From Streptomyces monashensis (GTDB lineage: Bacteria > Actinomycetota > Actinomycetes > Streptomycetales > Streptomycetaceae): a stretch of DNA of 64,000 nucleotides. The stretch lies in contig NZ_MLYO01000100.1 in NCBI RefSeq assembly GCF_001866665.1, positions 1 to 64,000 on the forward strand, given 5' to 3'. How positions within the stretch are numbered: position 1 is the stretch's first letter; the number at the start of each line of letters is the position of its first letter. This document shows, piece after piece, positions 58,344-64,000 of the stretch. The position numbers and the translations under genes are program-made. The notes beneath the pieces were generated by a model. It had not been told where the DNA came from. It did no database searches and saw only the letters and a list, made by a program, of their open reading frames with translations.

Positions 58344-59551
58344 GGCGAGCGAGCACCTCCGTGCGGCACTCGATACGCGACCGGCGCGGCGTCCCGGCCC
58401 CCGCCGCGGCCGCCGTGAGCCTGCTGCTCGCCGGCGCCCTCGCCGTGCTGCCGGCCGGCGCGGCCCACGCCGACGGAATCCGCGCCCAGCAGTGGGGCCT
58501 CGACGCCCTGCACCTGGACGAGGCCTGGCAGACGACCAAGGGCAAGGGCGTCACCGTCGCCGTGCTGGACACCGGCGTCGAGGCCGACCACCCCGACCTC
58601 GTCGGCAACGTCCTGCCCGGCCAGGACATGATCGGCTTCGGCGCCAGGCAGGGCGACCGCACCTGGGCCCGGCACGGCACCGCCATGGCCGGCATCATCG
58701 CCGGGCACGGACACGGACCCGGCGACTCCGCAGGCGTCATGGGCGTCGCCCCCGAGGCGAAGATCCTGCCGGTCCGGGTGATCCTGGAGGACGGCGACCC
58801 CGCCCGCACCAAGGCCCGCACCACCCGGGGCGACGCCCTCGCCGACGGCATCCGCTGGGCCGCCGACCACGGCGCCGACGTCATCAACCTCTCCCTCGGC
58901 GACGACTCGAACTCCGCGCACCCCGAACCGAGCGAGGACGAGGCCGTGCAGTACGCCCTGAAGAAGGGCGTGGTCGTCGTCGCCTCCGCGGGCAACGGCG
59001 GCGAGAAGGGCGACCACATCTCCTACCCGGCCGCCTACCCCGGCGTCATCGTCGCGACCGCCGTCGACCGCTACGGCACCCGCGCCGCCTTCTCCACCCG
59101 CCGCTGGTACGCCGCCGTCAGCGCGCCCGGCGTCAACGTGGTCATCGCCGACCCCGACCACAAGTACTACGAGGGCTGGGGCACTTCGGCCGCCTCCGCC
59201 TTCGTCTCCGGCGCGGCGGCCCTGATCAAGGCCGCCCACCCCGACCTGGCCCCGGCCCAGGTCAAGAAGCTCCTGGAGGACACCGCCGAGGACGCGCCGG
59301 CCGGCGGCCGCGACGACTCGCGCGGCTACGGCATGATCGACCCGGCCGCCGCGCTGAAGGCGGCCGACCGGATCCGGCCCGAGAGCCTGCGCGTGACGGC
59401 CTACGGCAAGAAGTACTTCGGGGCCGGCCCGGACGCCCCCAAGGCCACCTCCCAGGCCGCCGACTGGGCGGGCCCGCTGGCCGGCAGCACCGGCGGGGTG
59501 CTGCTGGTGGCGGGCGTCGTCCTGTGGCGGGGGCGCAGGCGGACGGCCTGA
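58340..59551 (+). CDS. Type VII secretion-associated subtilisin-like serine protease (mycosin)
   Basis: This 403-residue protease has a signal peptide (VSLLLAGALAVLPAGAAHADG), a subtilase S8 domain and a C-terminal anchor helix (GPLAGSTGGVLLVAGVVLWRGRRRTA). The catalytic Asp is in VTVAVLDTGVEADHPDLV, His in RHGTAMAGIIAGHG, and Ser in WGTSAASAFVSGAAAL. The oxyanion Asn lies in VVVASAGNGGEKGD. This is the MycP arrangement, where the protease is held on the outer face of the membrane. No esx, eccB, eccC or eccD genes lie beside it, so it is an orphan mycosin paired with the proline-rich membrane protein. Confidence 0.9.
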   Translation: MRRASTSVRHSIRDRRGVPAPAAAAVSLLLAGALAVLPAGAAHADGIRAQQWGLDALHLDEAWQTTKGKGVTVAVLDTGVEADHPDLVGNVLPGQDMIGFGARQGDRTWARHGTAMAGIIAGHGHGPGDSAGVMGVAPEAKILPVRVILEDGDPARTKARTTRGDALADGIRWAADHGADVINLSLGDDSNSAHPEPSEDEAVQYALKKGVVVVASAGNGGEKGDHISYPAAYPGVIVATAVDRYGTRAAFSTRRWYAAVSAPGVNVVIADPDHKYYEGWGTSAASAFVSGAAALIKAAHPDLAPAQVKKLLEDTAEDAPAGGRDDSRGYGMIDPAAALKAADRIRPESLRVTAYGKKYFGAGPDAPKATSQAADWAGPLAGSTGGVLLVAGVVLWRGRRRTA

Positions 59552-59580
59552 GGGCGTCATCGGTTTCCGGTTCGCACCGT

Positions 59581-60498
59581 TCACTCACCGGTGAACGCCG
59601 ACACCGCCGCCTTCGCCGCCGCCTCGACCAGTGCGATGCCCTCCGCCCGGGTCCCGGTGCCCTTCGACAGCACCGCCACCAGATAGCCGGTGCCGTCCAC
59701 CGACACCCGCCCGATGCTGTTCACGTCCCACAGGCCGGTCGTGCCGCGGGCCAGCCAACCGTTCTTCAGCGGACAGGAGTTGTCGTCGTCGGCGGCCGAC
59801 ACCCCCCACCGCTGATCGGCCTCGACCGACGCCATCAGGCCCTGGACGTACGCCCGGGAGGCCGCGCTCAGCTGCCCGTCGCCGTCGCCGAACACCTGCT
59901 GGAGCAGCGTGAGTTGGTCCGCCGCCGTGGTCTGGGTCAGCCCCCACAGCTCGCCGTCGCCGCCGGAGGTGCCCGTCAGCCCGAAGCGCCGGTTGGCCGC
60001 GTCCAGGCCGTCCGCCCGGCCGATCGAGTGCCACAGCTCGGTCGCGGACGCGTTGTCGCTGTTCTCGATCATCTTCGTCGCGTACGCCTGCTCCGCCGCC
60101 GTCAGCCGCCGGTCCGCGTCCTGCGCCCGGAGCAGCAGCGCGGCCAGGATGTCGACCTTGACGATGCTCGCCGTGTCGAAGGCCGCCCCGCCGTACCCCG
60201 CGCTCTCCCCGGAGTCCACCGCCAGCACCGCCACCGAGACCTCGGCGCCCCTGGGCACGCGCACCGCCGCCATCGCCTCGCGCAGCCGCGCGTCCCGGTC
60301 CGCCGCCGCCTTCGTCACCGACGCCTCCTCGCTCGCCCCGGCCGAGGAGGGGGCCGAGGCCGTCGCCGCCGACGATACGGCCGCCGCCCCCGGGTGCGCC
60401 CGCGCCTTCACGCACGCCGTGCCCGGCCGTGACCCCGACGACGGCGGTCGCCGCGAGCGCGGTGTGCAGCAGCGGACGGCGCCGGGACGGGCGCGCAC
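59581..60498 (-). CDS. Class A beta-lactamase-like serine hydrolase, probably frameshifted near its N-terminus
   Basis: The frame holds a serine beta-lactamase/DD-peptidase-like domain: SxxK as FDTASIVKVDIL, SDN in MIENSDNASA, and KNGW in place of the KTG triad. The gene lacks a normal start: the N-terminal part of this frame (from GTG 60498) is not a signal peptide. The neighbouring frame encodes one (RRRPLLHTALAATAVVGVTAGHG), and the two frames join at a run of five C on the plus strand (60387-60391). One base fewer would give one continuous exported protein. It could therefore be a recent frameshift or a sequencing error. Physiological role: a secreted cell-wall hydrolase or penicillin-binding-like enzyme. 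Confidence 0.75.
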   Translation of the reverse strand: MRARPGAVRCCTPRSRRPPSSGSRPGTACVKARAHPGAAAVSSAATASAPSSAGASEEASVTKAAADRDARLREAMAAVRVPRGAEVSVAVLAVDSGESAGYGGAAFDTASIVKVDILAALLLRAQDADRRLTAAEQAYATKMIENSDNASATELWHSIGRADGLDAANRRFGLTGTSGGDGELWGLTQTTAADQLTLLQQVFGDGDGQLSAASRAYVQGLMASVEADQRWGVSAADDDNSCPLKNGWLARGTTGLWDVNSIGRVSVDGTGYLVAVLSKGTGTRAEGIALVEAAAKAAVSAFTGE

Positions 60499-60554
60499 GA
60501 CGGAGAGCGGCCCCGTACCGGCCCGGCGGTGACCCCCCGATAGGGTCGGTGACC

Positions 60555-61286
60555 GTGGCGAACAAGAACATTCCCGACCCCGGCTTCTCCGACGACGACG
60601 GCTCCGCCGACCCCCGGCTGAGCGCCGCGCTCGCCGCCTGGGCCGAGGACCGCGGCGCGCTCGGGCCCGTCCTGGAGGCCCTGAAGGGTGCCCGCCTGCT
60701 CGTCCCGGTCGTCGCCGTGCTCGGCGAGGCCGAGGAGGACGAGAACGGTCTGCGCCGCGAGAAGACCAGCGACATGGCCGTACCCACCCTGAAGGCCGGC
60801 GGGCGCACCGCGCTGCCCGCCTTCACCTCGACCGACTCCCTCGCCCGCTGGGACCCCGCGGCCCGCCCCGTCGCCGTACCCCTGCACCAGGCGCTCCAGG
60901 CCGCCGCGCACGAGAAGGCCGACACGGTCGTGCTGGACCTCGCCGGACCGGTGCCGTTCGAGCTGACCGGCCCGGCGCTGCTCGCCCTCGCCGAGGGCCG
61001 CACCAGCACGGATCCGCTCGCCGACCCGGCGGTCGTGGACGCGGTGCGCGCCGTGGTCGCCGACGTGCCCGCGGTGCTGCGTGCCCACCTGGTCCGCGGC
61101 CGGGCCGACGGCACCCTCGCCCTGGTCTTCGAGCCGGCCGTGCCGCACGACGCGGGCGTCCACGCGGTCGCCCGCCGCCTCGCCGCCGACGAAACACTGA
61201 GGGCCCGCCTGGTGCGCGGCCTCGACCTGGCAGTGCTGCCGGCCGAGGCGACGCCTCCGGGCGAGCCCTTGTTCGTACGAGGGTGA
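60555..61286 (+). CDS. SseB-like protein
   Basis: This 243-residue cytosolic protein has the SseB N-terminal domain: LSAALAAWAEDRGALGPVLEALKGARLLVPVVA, then TSDMAVPTLKAGGRTALPAFTSTDSLARWDP, RPVAVPLHQALQAA and DTVVLDLAGPVPFELTG. The C-terminal half is Ala/Arg-rich. GTG is the likely start; TAGGGT lies 8 bases upstream, a possible -10 box for a nearly leaderless transcript. No biochemical role is known for most actinomycete members. Confidence 0.86.
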   Translation: MANKNIPDPGFSDDDGSADPRLSAALAAWAEDRGALGPVLEALKGARLLVPVVAVLGEAEEDENGLRREKTSDMAVPTLKAGGRTALPAFTSTDSLARWDPAARPVAVPLHQALQAAAHEKADTVVLDLAGPVPFELTGPALLALAEGRTSTDPLADPAVVDAVRAVVADVPAVLRAHLVRGRADGTLALVFEPAVPHDAGVHAVARRLAADETLRARLVRGLDLAVLPAEATPPGEPLFVRG

Positions 61287-61293
61287 GACCGCT

Positions 61294-61650
61294 CTAGCCG
61301 TAGACGGGACCGGTGTACTTCTCGCCGGGGCCCTGGCCCGGCTCGTCCGGGACGACCGAGGCCTCGCGGAAGGCCAGCTGGAGCGACTTCAGGCCGTCGC
61401 GCAGCGGGGCCGCGTGGAAGGAGCTGATCTCGGTCGCGCTCGCGTCCAGCAGGCCGGCGAGACCGGTGATCAGCTTGCGGGCCTCGTCCAGGTCCTTGTA
61501 CTTCTCGCCCTCCTCGCTCAGCCCGAGCTTCACGGCGGCGGCGCTCATCAGGTTGACGGCGACCGTCACGATCACCTCGACGGCGGGGACCTCGGCGATG
61601 TCCCGGGTCATCGCGTCGAAGTCGGGGTTCTCAGGAGGGGTCTCACTCAT
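61294..61650 (-). CDS. DUF1844 protein
   Basis: This 118-residue protein (SETPPENPDFDAMTRDIAEV, then PAVEVIVTVAVNLMSAAAVKLGLSEEGEKYKDLDEARKLITGLAGLLDA) matches a small conserved family found next to infC in actinomycetes. It is helical and soluble. The ATG at 61650 is chosen; a GTG three codons upstream is also possible. It is divergent from infC and has no known function. Confidence 0.85.
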   Translation of the reverse strand: MSETPPENPDFDAMTRDIAEVPAVEVIVTVAVNLMSAAAVKLGLSEEGEKYKDLDEARKLITGLAGLLDASATEISSFHAAPLRDGLKSLQLAFREASVVPDEPGQGPGEKYTGPVYG

Positions 61651-62014
61651 GCCCCACACCCTAAGCCGTGCGCCGGTACGGCCCCGATTAGCCCTTGTAA
61701 AGCGTTCCTGCTAGCCTGAATGACGACCGGCCGGACACTCATGTGTACGGCCCACAAGTGGAGGCTCCGAACTCCCACCTGACCGTCCTCACGGACGGTG
61801 GGTCATCCGGTCAGGCGGCCACCATCGTTCCGTACGGACGATGGAGCCGCCCGAATCGCGCCCCGCGACATCGCGGCGGTGCTCCGGTTGTGTTGTGGAG
61901 CCCCGCCTGTGATCGTCCGGGGCATTTTCTTTGCTTCGGCGCGGTTAGGTCTAACGAAAAGAGACATACGCGGCTGTCCGCCAGACAACCGTGTGGTGCT
62001 ACCGAGGAGGATCC
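61651..62014 (+). other. Long structured leader region of infC
   Basis: These 364 bases lie between the divergent DUF1844 gene and infC. Several hairpins are visible: CCATCGT...ACGATGG around 61823-61845, and the attenuator-like hairpin at 61900-61935. A possible -10 box TAGCCT (61712-61717) lies near the start, with TTAGCC (61688-61693) 18 bases upstream. Ribosomal-protein leaders at infC-rpmI-rplT loci are often autoregulatory; whether this is one is inference. Confidence 0.5.
61900..61935 (+). promoter_or_regulatory. Attenuator-like hairpin in the infC leader
   Basis: GCCCCG (61900-61905) pairs with CGGGGC (61918-61923), followed at once by ATTTTCTTTG. A hairpin with a U-rich tail about 80 bases before the infC start would fit premature termination. 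Confidence 0.5.
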
Positions 62015-62653
62015 ATCAGCGCCGAGCCCCGCATCAACGACCGGATTCGCGTTCCCGAGGTGCGACTTGTCGGTCCCAGTGGCGAGCAGGTGGGCATCGT
62101 CCCGCTCGCTAAGGCACTGGAGCTTGCGCAGGAGTACGACCTGGACCTGGTCGAGGTCGCGGCGAACGCCCGTCCGCCCGTGTGCAAGCTCATGGACTAC
62201 GGGAAGTTCAAGTACGAGTCGGCCATGAAGGCCCGTGAGGCGCGCAAGAACCAGGCGCACACGGTCATCAAGGAGATGAAGCTCCGGCCGAAGATCGACC
62301 CGCACGACTATGACACCAAGAAGGGTCACGTCGTCCGGTTCCTCAAGCAGGGCGACAAGGTCAAGATCACGATCATGTTCCGTGGTCGCGAGCAGTCCCG
62401 GCCCGAGCTGGGCTACCGACTGCTGCAGCGCCTCGCGGAGGACGTCCAGGACCTCGGTTTCGTCGAGTCGAACCCGAAGCAGGACGGCCGCAACATGATC
62501 ATGGTCCTCGGTCCGCACAAGAAGAAGACCGAGGCCATGGCCGAGGCCCGGCAGGCGCAGGAAGCCCGCAAGGCCGAGGCGAAGGCGAACCCCGGCAAGT
62601 CGCAGAACCCTGCCGAGGCCGAGGCACCTTCCGAGGAGCCCGCCGAGGCGTGA
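62015..62653 (+). CDS. infC: Translation initiation factor IF-3 with an AUC start codon
   Basis: This 212-residue factor binds the 30S subunit, prevents premature 50S joining and checks the start codon. The N-terminal domain is [28 protein letters not shown], then [38 protein letters not shown]. The C-terminal domain has [51 protein letters not shown] charged Ala/Glu/Lys tail follows. The frame shows no ATG/GTG at the family N-terminus; ATC at 62015 has GAGGAGG directly upstream. Non-AUG starts in infC are known to let IF-3 repress its own translation. Confidence 0.92.
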   Translation: MSAEPRINDRIRVPEVRLVGPSGEQVGIVPLAKALELAQEYDLDLVEVAANARPPVCKLMDYGKFKYESAMKAREARKNQAHTVIKEMKLRPKIDPHDYDTKKGHVVRFLKQGDKVKITIMFRGREQSRPELGYRLLQRLAEDVQDLGFVESNPKQDGRNMIMVLGPHKKKTEAMAEARQAQEARKAEAKANPGKSQNPAEAEAPSEEPAEA

Positions 62654-62765
62654 TCCCGGGGGACAGCGGTCCCCAGTGGATGTAACCGAAAGAAGAGCGA
62701 CGCTCCACCGTGCCCGGTTTCACGACCGGGCACCGGAGCGCCACCGACGAGGAGATAACGGCGCT

Positions 62766-62960
62766 ATGCCGAAGAACAAGTCGCACAGCGGTGCCAGCAA
62801 GCGCTTCAAGATCACCGGCTCCGGCAAGGTGCTGCGCGAGCGCGCCGGCAAGCGCCACCTGCTCGAGCACAAGTCCTCCCGTGTCACGCGTCGCCTCACC
62901 GGCAACGCCGAGATGGCCCCGGGCGACACCGCGAAGATCAAGAAGCTTCTCGGCAAGTGA
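62766..62960 (+). CDS. rpmI: 50S ribosomal protein L35
   Basis: This 64-residue basic protein ([43 protein letters not shown]) is L35. The ATG has AGGAG about 12 bases upstream. It lies between infC and rplT, the universal gene order, and probably shares their transcript. Confidence 0.97.
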   Translation: MPKNKSHSGASKRFKITGSGKVLRERAGKRHLLEHKSSRVTRRLTGNAEMAPGDTAKIKKLLGK

Positions 62961-63065
62961 CGTGACCGGCGCTCGCCACCACTGAGCGCCGCACGTCAGG
63001 ACCGGGACCCAGTCGTTTCCGGGTCGTGTGAGTACCACCACGACCCCGCTACAAGGAGTTAACAA

Positions 63066-63449
63066 GTGGCACGCGTCAAGCGGGCAGTCAACGCCCACAA
63101 GAAGCGCCGGGCGATCCTCGAGCAGGCCTCCGGCTACCGCGGTCAGCGTTCGCGCCTGTACCGCAAGGCCAAGGAGCAGGTCACCCACTCGCTGGTCTAC
63201 AACTACAACGACCGCAAGAAGCGCAAGGGCGACTTCCGTCAGCTGTGGATCCAGCGCATCAACGCCGCTGTCCGCGCCAACGGCATGACCTACAACCGCT
63301 TCATCCAGGGTCTGAAGGCCGCGAACGTCGAGGTCGACCGCAAGATCCTGGCCGAGCTGGCCGTGAACGACGCGAACGCCTTCGCCGCGCTCGTCGAGGT
63401 CGCGCAGAAGGCGCTGCCGTCGGACGTCAACGCGCCCAAGGCCGCGTGA
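63066..63449 (+). CDS. rplT: 50S ribosomal protein L20
   Basis: This 127-residue basic protein ([67 protein letters not shown]) is L20, needed for early assembly of the large subunit. It starts at GTG with AAGGAG upstream. In several bacteria L20 represses its own operon by binding the leader; here that is only a possibility. Confidence 0.97.
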   Translation: MARVKRAVNAHKKRRAILEQASGYRGQRSRLYRKAKEQVTHSLVYNYNDRKKRKGDFRQLWIQRINAAVRANGMTYNRFIQGLKAANVEVDRKILAELAVNDANAFAALVEVAQKALPSDVNAPKAA

Positions 63450-63481
63450 CGCTGCGCTGGCCTCAGCCGACGTAACTTCAG

Positions 63482-63509
63482 GACCCGCAGGCTTTTGGGC
63501 TTGCGGGTC
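63482..63509 (+). terminator. Intrinsic terminator after rplT
   Basis: GACCCGCA (63482-63489) pairs with TGCGGGTC (63502-63509), followed by TTGCTGTT. Confidence 0.7.
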
Positions 63510-63554
63510 TTGCTGTTGGGGTTCCCAGGCCGTCGTTCGGGTGAGGGTGCGTCG

Positions 63555-63593
63555 TGGTTGATCGCGCAGTTCCCCGCGCCCCTTTGGGGCGCC
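63555..63593. repeat. Common Streptomyces intergenic hairpin repeat
   Basis: The stretch runs gttgatcgcgcagttccccg and then GCGCCCC-TTT-GGGGCGC (63576-63592). I recognise this from many Streptomyces intergenic regions. The hairpin may be a transcript end or a dispersed repeat. Recognition is from memory; no second full copy lies in this window. Confidence 0.55.
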
Positions 63594-63627
63594 AGAGCTG
63601 AAGTTTCTTTTGAAAGTGAAGGACAAG

Positions 63628-64000
63628 ATGCCCAGCCCCGAGCTGATCTCTCCCCGCTCTGCCCGCGTTGCTGCCGCCCGGCGGCTTGCGAAGCGGAATT
63701 TCCGGGGGAAGGACCGGCTGTTCCTCGCGGAGGGACCGCAGGCCGTCAGGGAGGCGGCCGGGCATCGGGCCGGGGGCGAGCCGACCCTCGTCGAGCTGTT
63801 CGCCACCGTCGAGGCCGCGGAGCGGTACGCCGACATCATCGGCGCGGCGCGGACCGTGGGCGCCCGGGTGCACCTCGCCTCCGAGGACGTCATCGCGGAC
63901 ATCTCCACCACCGTGACCCCGCAGGGGCTGGTCGGTGTGTGCCGCTTCCTGGACACGCCGTTCGAGGACGTCCTCGCCGCCCGGCCGAAGCTGGTCGCCG
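63628..64000 (+). CDS. SpoU-family RNA 2'-O-methyltransferase, N-terminal part (partial at right edge)
   Basis: About 124 residues are visible before the window ends: ELISPRSARVAAARRLAKRNFRGKDRLFLAEGPQAVREA, then LVELFATVEAAERYADIIGAARTVGARVHLASEDVIADISTTVTPQGLVGVCRF. This is the substrate-binding N-terminal domain (L30e-like) of SpoU methyltransferases; the knotted catalytic domain lies beyond the edge. The ATG at 63628 has GAAGG upstream. The gene order infC-rpmI-rplT-spoU is typical of actinomycetes; pheS usually follows. Confidence 0.9.
   Translation, partial: MPSPELISPRSARVAAARRLAKRNFRGKDRLFLAEGPQAVREAAGHRAGGEPTLVELFATVEAAERYADIIGAARTVGARVHLASEDVIADISTTVTPQGLVGVCRFLDTPFEDVLAARPKLVA

Noticed and set aside
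1-64000. CRISPR arrays, transposases, tRNA and rRNA genes
   Set aside because: None was found by reading: no regularly spaced repeats, no transposase motifs, and no tRNA-like cloverleaf sequence in the intergenic stretches examined.

Overview
The window is a stretch of chromosome from a Streptomyces. The evidence is very high GC with G/C third positions, frequent GTG starts, a complete Pup-proteasome locus, a conservon (four-gene GTPase/sensor module plus P450), and rare TTA codons. Gene order matches, as far as I recall it, the S. coelicolor region that runs from metH down to infC-rpmI-rplT. No rRNA or tRNA genes, insertion sequences, prophage or CRISPR arrays were seen. Both ends cut genes: metH on the left and a SpoU-type RNA methyltransferase on the right.

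Layout. 1-9.8 kb: the 3' end of metH, a HAD phosphatase, two tandem family-5 solute-binding lipoproteins without permeases, a NarL-type response regulator behind a RecB-like nuclease, an M50 site-2 protease and the tRNA m1A58 methyltransferase trmI. 9.9-11.3 kb: a small secreted protein and a ferredoxin. 11.3-30.2 kb: the protein-tagging and degradation locus arc - dop - pup - HNH endonuclease - prcB - prcA, interrupted by a divergent lacI/MFS pair, then pafA, two FKBP-type prolyl isomerases, pafB, pafC, two small genes, tatA, tatC and helY. Pup is ligated to lysines by PafA and removed by Dop; ARC unfolds tagged proteins into the PrcA/PrcB core; PafB and PafC form a WYL-domain DNA-damage regulator. 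An endonuclease VII-like gene overlaps prcB and is the least expected member.

30.5-35.2 kb: conservon rarA-rarE (cvn9): sensor kinase, roadblock protein, DUF742 protein, GTPase and a P450 of the CYP157 type that lacks the ExxR motif. 35.2-45.2 kb: a pseudouridine synthase, a GNAT remnant, a PadR regulator with a DrrAB-like exporter, a nucleotidase, an iron-box-controlled siderophore reductase, a stand-alone 5'-3' exonuclease and a glycine-betaine-type importer with fused permease and binding protein. 45.4-49.9 kb: a cupin regulator, a BtuF-like protein, a SLAC1/TDT transporter with a divergent LysR regulator, and an APH-family kinase. 49.8-56.2 kb: a probable ethanolamine/polyamine-type catabolic cluster: gamma-glutamyl hydrolase, FadR-type regulator, glnA4, aldehyde dehydrogenase and SDR, with a shared candidate operator, followed by a PLP enzyme. 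56.5-61.7 kb: a proline-rich membrane protein with a mycosin protease, a probably frameshifted beta-lactamase-like hydrolase, an SseB-like protein and a DUF1844 protein. 61.7-64 kb: infC (AUC start), rpmI, rplT and the 5' part of a SpoU methyltransferase.

Most of the window is conserved housekeeping DNA. The points most worth a second look are the nuclease inside the proteasome operon, Pup ending in GGE, the ExxR-less P450, the paired operators of the glnA4 cluster, two TTA codons, and several starts placed 6-7 bases after a -10 box, which suggests leaderless transcripts.
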